Assembly: GCA_007050895.1 (NCBI GenBank) | Contig: SMYP01000006.1 | Coordinates: forward strand, 1-8,324 | Source of the DNA: Candidatus Bathyarchaeota archaeon | GTDB taxonomy: Archaea > Thermoproteota > Bathyarchaeia > Bathyarchaeales > UBA233 | Length of the DNA stretch: 8,324 nucleotides | Reading direction: 5' to 3' | Part shown: positions 1-4,846 of the stretch, piece by piece | Layout of the letters: each line of letters opens with the position of its first letter | Position numbering within the stretch: the first letter of the stretch is position 1 | Translations under genes and position numbers: made by a program | The notes under the pieces: model-generated | Database searches by the model: none | What the model saw: the letters and a program-made list of their open reading frames with translations, nothing else | Told to the model about the DNA's origin: nothing

Positions 1-161
1 AACCTCTCCTCCAATGCAACTTCATATTCATTCAAAAACAAGGGAAAAAAAATATTTACTCGGTAAATCAAGAAATAATTGGCACATTATTCAAGGCAGT
101 TGAAACGCACGCCAAAAGATTTTGTCCAAAAGAAGGAAAATGCCTCACGGAAGCGAATTAA
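1..161 (+). CDS. ArsR-like winged-helix transcriptional regulator, C-terminal fragment (5' end outside window)
   Basis: An open frame enters from the left edge (first full codon at 3) and stops at TAA 159-161, giving 52 residues. The visible part reads like the wing and last helix of an ArsR-type repressor: a hydrophobic strand (FIFIQKQGKKNIYSVN), then a helix (EIIGTLFKAVETHAKRF). In that family the segment matches the common wing pattern 'R/KQGK-x-x-Y-S-x-N'. The protein ends in CPKEGKCLTEAN, so a CX5C pair sits 6 and 12 residues from the end and could hold a metal or act as a redox switch (inference). The stop lies 2 bases before the ATG at 164 of the ferredoxin-like gene, so the two are probably co-transcribed. 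The DNA-recognition helix lies outside the window, so the family call rests on the wing alone. An A8 run at 45-52 is a place where a sequencing indel could hide. Confidence 0.6.
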   Translation, partial: PLLQCNFIFIQKQGKKNIYSVNQEIIGTLFKAVETHAKRFCPKEGKCLTEAN

Positions 162-163
162 TC

Positions 164-793
164 ATGATAACTAGAAAAATTGTAAATATAGATGAAAACT
201 TGTGTAATGGTTGCGGACTATGTATTCCAAAATGCGCTGAAGGCGCATTACAAATCGTGAACGGAAAAGCAAAAATTGTGAGCGACAATTATTGCGACGG
301 TCTCGGAGCTTGCGTAGGTCAATGCCCACAAGGCGCAATAAGCATAATAGAAAGAGAAGCCAAAGAATTTGATGAAAAGGCAGTTGAAAAACACTTAACC
401 GAAGAAAAGACAGAAACCAATCTAACTTCAATTAGACCCCAATGGCCTGTGAAAATCAACCTTGTACCTCGACAAGCTCAATTCTATCAAAATGCTAATC
501 TTCTGATTGTTGCAGATTGTGTGCCAGTGGCGTATTCCCGTCTTCAAAAAAACCTGATGCCGGGAAAAAGAATATTGATAGGTTGCCCAAAATTTGAAGA
601 TACCCACGGATACGCTGGGAAGCTATCAGAAATATTGAAATTGAATGATATTGCCAGCTTAACCATTGTTCATATGGAAGTGCCTTGTTGTTCAGGATTA
701 AAATGGGCGGTAGACAAAGCCCTTCAAAATTCAGGTAAGCAGATTCCAGTGAAACATTATATCATGACAATCAAAGGTGAAATTAATGAGTGA
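164..793 (+). CDS. Ferredoxin-like iron-sulfur protein with cysteine-bearing C-terminal domain
   Basis: I choose ATG 164 (209 residues) because it follows the upstream stop by 2 bases. Starts at TTG 122 and ATG 140 exist but would overlap the ArsR-like frame. Residues 1-62 are a bacterial-type ferredoxin fold. The first motif is C14-x2-C17-x2-C20-x3-C24. The second is C44-x5-C50-x3-C54-P, where the middle cysteine position is Leu47, so one of the eight usual ligands is absent. Residues about 63-95 form a charged linker. Residues 95-209 form a second domain with Cys119 (VADC), Cys141 (IGCPKF) and Cys175-Cys176 (MEVPCCSGL), which could bind another cluster or metal. From memory, similar two-domain proteins occur in anaerobic Clostridia and archaea, often near a helix-turn-helix regulator. 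Their electron partner is not established here. Likely a cytoplasmic electron carrier or redox sensor; the exact role is unknown. Confidence 0.85.
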   Translation: MITRKIVNIDENLCNGCGLCIPKCAEGALQIVNGKAKIVSDNYCDGLGACVGQCPQGAISIIEREAKEFDEKAVEKHLTEEKTETNLTSIRPQWPVKINLVPRQAQFYQNANLLIVADCVPVAYSRLQKNLMPGKRILIGCPKFEDTHGYAGKLSEILKLNDIASLTIVHMEVPCCSGLKWAVDKALQNSGKQIPVKHYIMTIKGEINE

Positions 794-994
794 TAGAGAT
801 GCCAAAATAAACGATCCATTGTCATCCCTAGGTTGAGAGACTTTCTGAGACCAAAATTATCTTATGTCCAATGTCATGTTTGTCGTGAAACCGTGGAACT
901 GTGGAGTGACGAAGATATCGGCATATTAATTCAATGCCATACAGAGTGGAGAAGGCTTGATAAAAAAATCGTGTGCTTCGAATACTGTGAATAA
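786..994 (+). pseudogene. Small cysteine-rich (zinc-finger-like) gene, apparently split by a frameshift
   Basis: ATG 786 overlaps the end of the ferredoxin-like gene (ATGAGTGA) and reads 16 codons to TGA 834-836. A second frame, one base back, opens at TTG 833 (a TTGA start/stop overlap) and reads 53 codons to TAA 992-994. The second frame is convincing as protein: it contains YVQCHVCRETVELW, then ILIQCHTEWRRLDKK and VCFEYCE, giving cysteines in a C-x2-C ... C ... C-x3-C-like array typical of a zinc finger. Joined, the two frames would make about 69 residues. Three readings fit: a single gene with a one-base sequencing or natural frameshift, a 16-codon coupling peptide followed by a 53-residue protein started at TTG, or programmed frameshifting. 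No classic slippery heptamer is visible. Past the TAA the same frame reads on AEKYRN, and a shifted frame reads HYKLKKELGSIDEANL from 1012, so the original gene may have been longer and be decaying. I do not recognise a family. Confidence 0.45.
962..968 (-). terminator. Oligo-T tract downstream of the lipid reductase operon
   Basis: The minus strand carries a T7 run here, and a T5 run at 1003-999, beyond the stop of the geranylgeranyl reductase gene at 1140. Archaeal transcription commonly ends at oligo-T stretches without a hairpin. The run lies about 170 bases past the stop and inside the opposing small frame, so this is only a candidate. Confidence 0.25.
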
Positions 995-1139
995 GCAGAA
1001 AAATATCGAAACATTATAAGCTCAAGAAAGAACTAGGAAGCATCGACGAAGCGAATCTTAACAATAACATTAACGCACTATATATTCATTGTTTAACATG
1101 TTCTATTAGCTCTTCTGATGTATTTAATGGAAGAGAGCT

Positions 1140-2303
1140 TTACAAGAGGTGCCGTGCTATACTTACAAGCCTTGGTTTTCTCATAAGGACTTTAGCTAAT
1201 ACTGAGAGTTTTGCGCCACGAGCGAACTCAATAATGTCTTCAGGTTTGAGTGCATCAATAAGGTCATTTAAGTCCGAGTCAGATAGCTTCTCTAGAGTCT
1301 CTCTCAGTTTTTCCACTCTTCTTAGATGGTTGCCTCTTTCCTTCCACCAAATATCATTGAACGATGACAGGGCCTTCTTTGAAACGTCATTTTTCTTTAT
1401 GCACTCAATTATTGTGTCGGCTGCTTTTTGTCCAGATATGACTGCTTCTTTTATCCCTCCGCCGTGAATAGGATTAACGTGGTTCGCAGCTTCTCCACAA
1501 AGAACGAAGCCATTGCCAACCATATCTTTTACCAATCCGCCCACAGGGACGCAACCTGCGTTTACTTCCAAAATTGATCCTTTGTTAATCTCTGGATGCA
1601 TTTGCAAGAACTCGTTCATATAGGTATATGGTTTCTTTTCCTGCGGGATAATACCGAGCCCAACGTTTGCTCTGTGGTTGCCTTTAGGGAATACCCATGC
1701 ATAGCCTCTGGGAGCTATCACACTTGATAAGTAAATGTGAATAAGATCGGGTACTACGTCAATATTTGTCATTTCATATTGTATACAAGAGTCTATCAAA
1801 TTTACTTTTGAAAATACTCCTAGAGCCCTATTTCTCAAAGGAGATTCAGCACCAGTAGCGCAAACAACAACTTTTGCTTTTTCTTCAAAATCGTTTCCTA
1901 GAAATTCGCCTTTAACACCAGTAAAGTATCCTCTTGCATCCTTGGTTAAGTCAGAAATGAACGTGCCAGCTTGTATCGTGGCTCCAGCCCTAACCGCTTC
2001 TTCAGCTAGCCACTTATCAAATACTTTGCGCTCAAGTACCAGACCTCCAGAGGATAATATGGCGTCTAAATATCTTCCATCAGGCGCGTACAACCTTGCA
2101 CCTTTGATTTTTTGTGCAATGCACTTATCTGGAATCCTTCCCACAAATTCCTGAGATGCTTCACTTATGCCTTCTCCACAGCGTTTTGGAGCACCAATCT
2201 CCGCTCTCTTATCAAAAACTTTAACCGAGAATCCCTCTTCAGCCAGCTTCTTTGCGCAAGCAGTTCCAGCAGGTCCAGCGCCGATTATTATGACGTCATT
2301 CAT
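1140..2303 (-). CDS. Digeranylgeranylglycerophospholipid reductase (geranylgeranyl reductase family flavoprotein)
   Basis: FAD-dependent enzyme that reduces the double bonds of geranylgeranyl chains in archaeal ether lipids. The start is ATG 2303, giving 387 residues, because the Rossmann motif begins four residues later and the ATG overlaps the ferredoxin stop by one base (TAATG); the frame is open upstream to 2366 only as part of the ferredoxin region. Residues 4-32 are the FAD-binding beta-alpha-beta (IIIGAGPAG). PKRCGEG at 39-45 matches the conserved cysteine motif of the family (Cys42). RGYAWVFPKG at 199-208 is the YxWxFP signature before a V-G-L-G turn. CGEAANHVNPIHGGGI at 269-284 is the second FAD motif; the usual GDAA is GEAA here, a conservative Asp-to-Glu change. 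The C-terminal 70 residues are helical and charged. The length matches the family. The gene is translationally coupled to a ferredoxin, the known type of electron donor for such reductases (shown for the adjacent pair in Methanosarcina acetivorans). Which double bonds are reduced cannot be read from sequence. Confidence 0.92.
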   Translation of the reverse strand: MNDVIIIGAGPAGTACAKKLAEEGFSVKVFDKRAEIGAPKRCGEGISEASQEFVGRIPDKCIAQKIKGARLYAPDGRYLDAILSSGGLVLERKVFDKWLAEEAVRAGATIQAGTFISDLTKDARGYFTGVKGEFLGNDFEEKAKVVVCATGAESPLRNRALGVFSKVNLIDSCIQYEMTNIDVVPDLIHIYLSSVIAPRGYAWVFPKGNHRANVGLGIIPQEKKPYTYMNEFLQMHPEINKGSILEVNAGCVPVGGLVKDMVGNGFVLCGEAANHVNPIHGGGIKEAVISGQKAADTIIECIKKNDVSKKALSSFNDIWWKERGNHLRRVEKLRETLEKLSDSDLNDLIDALKPEDIIEFARGAKLSVLAKVLMRKPRLVSIARHLL

Positions 2304-2476
2304 TAATTTGTCACCTTTATGGCTTCCACAGGGCAAGCTTTTTCGCACACGCGACATAGTGTGCATAGTTTTTCATCATAAATAATATTGTCTTTCAATT
2401 CTAACGCTGCAGTTGGACAAACTGAAACGCACCCCCCACATCGGAGGCACTTGTTATTGCTTATTTTCCAAGTCAT
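2303..2476 (-). CDS. 2[4Fe-4S] ferredoxin, probable electron donor to the lipid reductase
   Basis: From ATG 2476 the protein has 57 residues; ATG 2500 would add eight (MCSRVEVF). I prefer 2476 because the ferredoxin fold starts right after it (MTWKISNNKCLRCGGC). Two complete cluster motifs are visible: CLRCGGCVSVCP and CTLCRVCEKACP, both C-x2-C-x2-C-x3-C-P, so two [4Fe-4S] clusters are expected. This contrasts with the ferredoxin-like protein at the left edge, which lacks one ligand. The stop codon shares one base with the start of the geranylgeranyl reductase gene, so the two are made together. The most likely job is low-potential electron supply for saturation of isoprenoid lipid chains (inference from the operon and from the known Methanosarcina pair). 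The main uncertainty is the start: a predicted transcription start near 2500-2516 allows either ATG. Confidence 0.9.
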   Translation of the reverse strand: MTWKISNNKCLRCGGCVSVCPTAALELKDNIIYDEKLCTLCRVCEKACPVEAIKVTN

Positions 2477-2520
2477 GAAAACTTCAACCCGTGAACACAT
2501 GATATACTTCGTACATCTAG

Positions 2521-2545
2521 TTGTATAAGTAAAGCCTTATAAATT
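2521..2545. promoter_or_regulatory. Divergent promoter region between the ferredoxin/lipid-reductase operon and the HxlR-like gene
   Basis: TTATAAATT at 2537-2545 is an archaeal TATA box for the + strand. About 25 bases downstream of its centre gives transcription near 2566, 15 bases before ATG 2581. Its core TTATAA is symmetric, so it also reads as AATTTATAA toward the - strand. A second - strand box (ACTTATACAA, 2530-2521) would start transcription near 2500. The two genes may compete for, or share, one TATA element. Confidence 0.5.
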
Positions 2546-2580
2546 ATGAAGTAAGCCCTATCATACCGAGTGTAACTGAA

Positions 2581-3009
2581 ATGAGCACCCAATTTACCTT
2601 GAGCGGTGAACTCCGCAAGCTTGTAGAAGCACGTTTGGAGCAAACTCTCAAAGGCATAGAGGATACACTTATCAAGATACTTGAAACCCATGCGGTCTCG
2701 CCGAAGGAGTTGCAGGAAAACTTGAAGAGTCTCGAAGAAAGCTTCAATCTCCTTTTTCAGAAATGGAGTCTGGAAATCCTGTACACGCTATTCTTGAAGA
2801 CACCAGTTGGCTTTGGTAAGCTACGAAAAATTCTTGGTGTCAACTCTCGCACGCTATCAGACAAGCTGAAAATGCTTGGCAAATACCGTTACATCGAAAG
2901 AAACGTAGATGGAGGGCCACCTCTAAGAGTGGAATACTCACTGACTGCGAAGGGAAAGAATACCGTACTTCTAGCACTACCTTTGCTTTATTATTCAAGC
3001 TCAAGCTAA
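2581..3009 (+). CDS. HxlR-like winged-helix transcriptional regulator with N-terminal helical extension
   Basis: 142 residues from ATG 2581, about 15 bases after the predicted transcription start; no clear Shine-Dalgarno sequence, as expected for a near-leaderless archaeal mRNA. Residues 58-138 match the HxlR/MarR-like winged helix: KWSLEILYTLF (helix 1, with the typical 'KW-x-L-x-I-L' start), FGKLRKILGVNSRTLSDKLK (helix-turn-helix), then YIERNVDGGPPLRVEYSLTAKGK (wing, with the family's 'P-x-V-E-Y-x-L-T-x-K-G'). Residues 5-57 are an added segment of charged helices with coiled-coil character, possibly a dimerisation or sensing arm. The C-terminus ends quickly after the wing (LLYYSSSS), shorter than most HxlR proteins, which carry a dimer helix there; the N-terminal arm may replace it (inference). 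The divergent placement suggests it controls the ferredoxin/lipid-reductase operon and perhaps itself. The ligand is unknown. Confidence 0.85.
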   Translation: MSTQFTLSGELRKLVEARLEQTLKGIEDTLIKILETHAVSPKELQENLKSLEESFNLLFQKWSLEILYTLFLKTPVGFGKLRKILGVNSRTLSDKLKMLGKYRYIERNVDGGPPLRVEYSLTAKGKNTVLLALPLLYYSSSS

Positions 3010-3020
3010 AGAGGACTCAC

Positions 3021-3036
3021 AAAAAACTCTTAAAAA
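3021..3036 (-). terminator. Oligo-T terminator of the Lrp/AsnC gene
   Basis: On the - strand two T runs follow closely, T5 (3036-3032) and T6 (3026-3021), about 125-140 bases past the regulator stop at 3161 and just before the end of the opposing HxlR-like gene. Clustered T runs of this kind are typical archaeal stop signals. No strong hairpin precedes them. Confidence 0.5.
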
Positions 3037-3160
3037 TCTTGCTTTGTACATTTCAGGCTAAACTTATTCTTGCAGCATTCACATATATTTTCACGATTTC
3101 AATGATGTCAGGTGTAACCTCCGAAAGAATCTTAATGCGCCTGTTTTAGGTTACTTAATA

Positions 3161-3679
3161 TCATTCGCCGATCCCTTTGATTTCCATATGTTTTTTTGAA
3201 AATAGATTTATTTTCGTTGTCTCTTTAATGGTTTCAAAAACCATACACGTAAGCGTCTTTTCAAGTCCCTTGATGAGCCTTAATTTGTCCACAACAAACT
3301 TGCCAACAGCATCTACACTTTCCGCTCTAAGTTTCACCAATACATCCCAATCACCGGTAATTATGTGCACTTCTTGAACTTCAGGAAATCTAGAGATTTC
3401 TTCTGCAACAACTCTTTGCGAGATCGGGACGTCATCAGTTTTTGTTCTATAAGAAACAGACGCTAGGAGGAACGCTGCGGTGCCTGATGAAAGTTTTTCA
3501 GCAGCCAGAATTGCCCTTTGGGCTTTTATTACACCAAGCTCTTCCATCCTTTTTATTTTTGCGAAAATCGTGGTTATTGGAGCGTTGATTTGCTTGGCAA
3601 TTTGTTTTGCAGTGAGTTTGCTATTGTCCTGTATCATCGAAAGTATTGCTAAATCCTTTTCGTCAAGTTTAACAGTCAT
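3161..3679 (-). CDS. Lrp/AsnC family transcriptional regulator
   Basis: 172 residues from ATG 3679 to TGA 3161. Residues 5-60 form the AsnC-type helix-turn-helix (LDEKDLAILSMIQDNSKLT, then AKQIAKQINAPITTIFAKIK and a wing ending in LGVIKAQ). Residues 66-150 are the RAM/AsnC effector domain with the beta-alpha-beta-beta-alpha-beta pattern; EVHIITGDWDVLVKLRAE at 103-120 carries the conserved G-D-W/Y-D segment that lines the amino-acid pocket. A 20-residue charged tail follows. Family members form dimers and octamers and respond to amino acids. The gene is divergent from an asparagine synthetase and PEP carboxykinase operon, so asparagine, aspartate or a related metabolite is a reasonable effector (inference). 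A perfect palindrome directly before its start codon suggests it represses itself. Length and domains are normal for the family. Confidence 0.92.
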   Translation of the reverse strand: MTVKLDEKDLAILSMIQDNSKLTAKQIAKQINAPITTIFAKIKRMEELGVIKAQRAILAAEKLSSGTAAFLLASVSYRTKTDDVPISQRVVAEEISRFPEVQEVHIITGDWDVLVKLRAESVDAVGKFVVDKLRLIKGLEKTLTCMVFETIKETTKINLFSKKHMEIKGIGE

Positions 3680-3698
3680 AGTTGTAATTATTACAACT
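3680..3698. promoter_or_regulatory. 19-base perfect palindrome abutting the lrp start: probable autoregulatory operator
   Basis: AGTTGTAATTATTACAACT consists of two 9-base arms around one central T. Its edge touches the regulator's start codon (ATG 3679 on the - strand). The predicted transcription start for that gene, about 25 bases from the TATA box at 3711-3703, falls within it, so bound protein would block polymerase. Size and symmetry fit Lrp-type sites. That it is the binding site is inference. Confidence 0.6.
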
Positions 3699-3702
3699 AA
3701 TA

Positions 3703-3711
3703 AGTATAAAA
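3703..3711 (-). promoter_or_regulatory. TATA box of the Lrp/AsnC gene
   Basis: On the - strand this reads TTTTATACT, preceded by AACC. Spacing predicts transcription starting near 3681-3683, only 2-4 bases before the ATG, so the mRNA is probably leaderless. Confidence 0.5.
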
Positions 3712-3738
3712 GGTTATAGTTTTTGGAAAATTTATGAC

Positions 3739-3754
3739 ATTTTTTATAAAAAAT
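3739..3754 (+). promoter_or_regulatory. TATA box of the asparagine synthetase-PEPCK operon, embedded in an AT palindrome
   Basis: ATTTTTTATAAAAAAT is a perfect 16-base palindrome with an archaeal TATA core (TTTATAAAAA). It predicts transcription near 3770-3775, leaving a leader of about 45 bases before ATG 3818. The leader contains an 11-codon frame starting at ATG 3773. Low sequence complexity makes the symmetry less telling than that of the palindrome at 3680-3698. Confidence 0.5.
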
Positions 3755-3817
3755 TTATTAATAAGCATCGCCATGTTTCTAAAGAAAAATAAGTTCAGAC
3801 ACCCTTGAACCGTCGAG

Positions 3818-4828
3818 ATGAGACTCTTGAAAACTAACCAAGCTTTATTACAAAAAAGTTTACAAAAAAGTGTTCCATCAATTGAGATTCCGAAATCTTT
3901 AGATAAGCTTTCAGAAAGCGAAATCAAAAGAAAAGCCTGCATAGGCAAAATCATGACCTACACCTTAAGAAATTTAACATCACAGTTTGTTGATAATGGC
4001 TTCGAATGGCTGCTCCCTGTAGCCCTTTCACAGTCAACTGATCCGCTCTGGCCGGATCCAGGCGCCTCAATCGAAAAACGCATCGAAGTTGACATTTATG
4101 GAAAAACAGTGCGCACCACGGCTAGCATGATAATTCACAAGCTAATCGCTGCTTCCTACGCTTACCCAAAATTATTTATTCTTTCACCTAACATTCGCAT
4201 TGAAAAAGCTGAGCGGGCAAAAACTGGTAAACATATCTACGAGTTCACACAATTGGACTTCGAATTAAAAGACGCTTCTTCAAAAGATGTAATGAAACTT
4301 GTTGAAGATACTATCTGTAGCTTGCTGAAAAGCCTGAAACGCGACATGAAAGACGAATTAGCTCTACTGTGCAGATGCGATACATTGTTTCTTCCCAATC
4401 GCCCCTTCAAAGTTTACGACAGAAAAGAACTGGAAGCCATGTATGGCGCAGACTGGGAAGAAGGCATTTCACAGGAGACTAGCGACCCGGTATGGGTCAC
4501 CAACATTCCCCGTGAATTCTATGACTTCGAAGACTTCAAAACAGGAAAGTGGGATAACTACGACCTGTTTATGCCCCAATACGGTGAAGTTTTATCTGGC
4601 GCAAAAAGAGAATGGGAGTACGAAAAAATCCATAAAAAAATTGATCGCGACAATGTAGATAAAAACAACTACGCTTTGGTTCTGAAACTATCGAAGCAAG
4701 GAAGACTGAAGCCTACTGCAGGTGGAGGAATAGGCATGGAACGTTTGGTGGGATGGATAAGCGGCGTTAAACACATAGCTGAAACCCAACCGTTTCCAAG
4801 GGTGCCTGGAACAGTCAATGAACTTTAA
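3818..4828 (+). CDS. Archaeal asparagine synthetase (AspRS/AsnRS-like class II catalytic core without anticodon-binding domain)
   Basis: Ammonia-dependent conversion of aspartate and ATP to asparagine is the known activity of this archaeal group (the Pyrococcus abyssi enzyme has been characterised). The 336-residue protein begins with a helical stretch instead of the OB-fold anticodon-binding domain of true AspRS/AsnRS. Class II motifs are present: motif 1 region around 51-80 (RNLTSQFVDNGFEWLLPVAL), motif 2 around 126-150 (NIRIEKAERAK, then YEFTQLDFEL), and motif 3 at 301-315 (AGGGIGMERLVGWI). DGGGIGxxR-like nucleotide binding is intact, with Arg309. The absence of a tRNA-binding domain argues against a tRNA ligase. 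The start at ATG 3818 gives a 40-residue N-terminal lead before the core, somewhat longer than I expect, so a later start is possible. The gene probably shares a transcript with PEPCK, 18 bases downstream, and its divergent Lrp/AsnC neighbour is the obvious candidate regulator. Confidence 0.85.
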   Translation: MRLLKTNQALLQKSLQKSVPSIEIPKSLDKLSESEIKRKACIGKIMTYTLRNLTSQFVDNGFEWLLPVALSQSTDPLWPDPGASIEKRIEVDIYGKTVRTTASMIIHKLIAASYAYPKLFILSPNIRIEKAERAKTGKHIYEFTQLDFELKDASSKDVMKLVEDTICSLLKSLKRDMKDELALLCRCDTLFLPNRPFKVYDRKELEAMYGADWEEGISQETSDPVWVTNIPREFYDFEDFKTGKWDNYDLFMPQYGEVLSGAKREWEYEKIHKKIDRDNVDKNNYALVLKLSKQGRLKPTAGGGIGMERLVGWISGVKHIAETQPFPRVPGTVNEL

Positions 4829-4846
4829 AAATTCAGTGATGAAGGT

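Noticed and set aside
122..163. Extended N-terminus of the ferredoxin-like protein from TTG 122 or ATG 140.
   Set aside because: The same bases encode the C-terminus of the ArsR-like protein in another frame, and the iron-sulfur fold starts naturally at ATG 164.
1234..1467. Plus-strand frame of 77 codons.
   Set aside because: It lies antisense within the well-supported geranylgeranyl reductase gene and reads as low-complexity Ser/Phe-rich sequence, a shadow of the real frame.
3053..3145. Minus-strand open stretch of 31 codons (reads SEVTPDIIEIVKIYVNAA) downstream of and in frame with the Lrp/AsnC gene, after two further stops.
   Set aside because: It has no plausible start codon, is short, and does not resemble the effector domain of the regulator. 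It might be a decayed gene end, but I cannot support a feature.
3739..3754. The 16-base AT palindrome as a dedicated operator.
   Set aside because: It consists only of A and T runs around a TATA core, so symmetry is expected by chance; I list it as a TATA element only.
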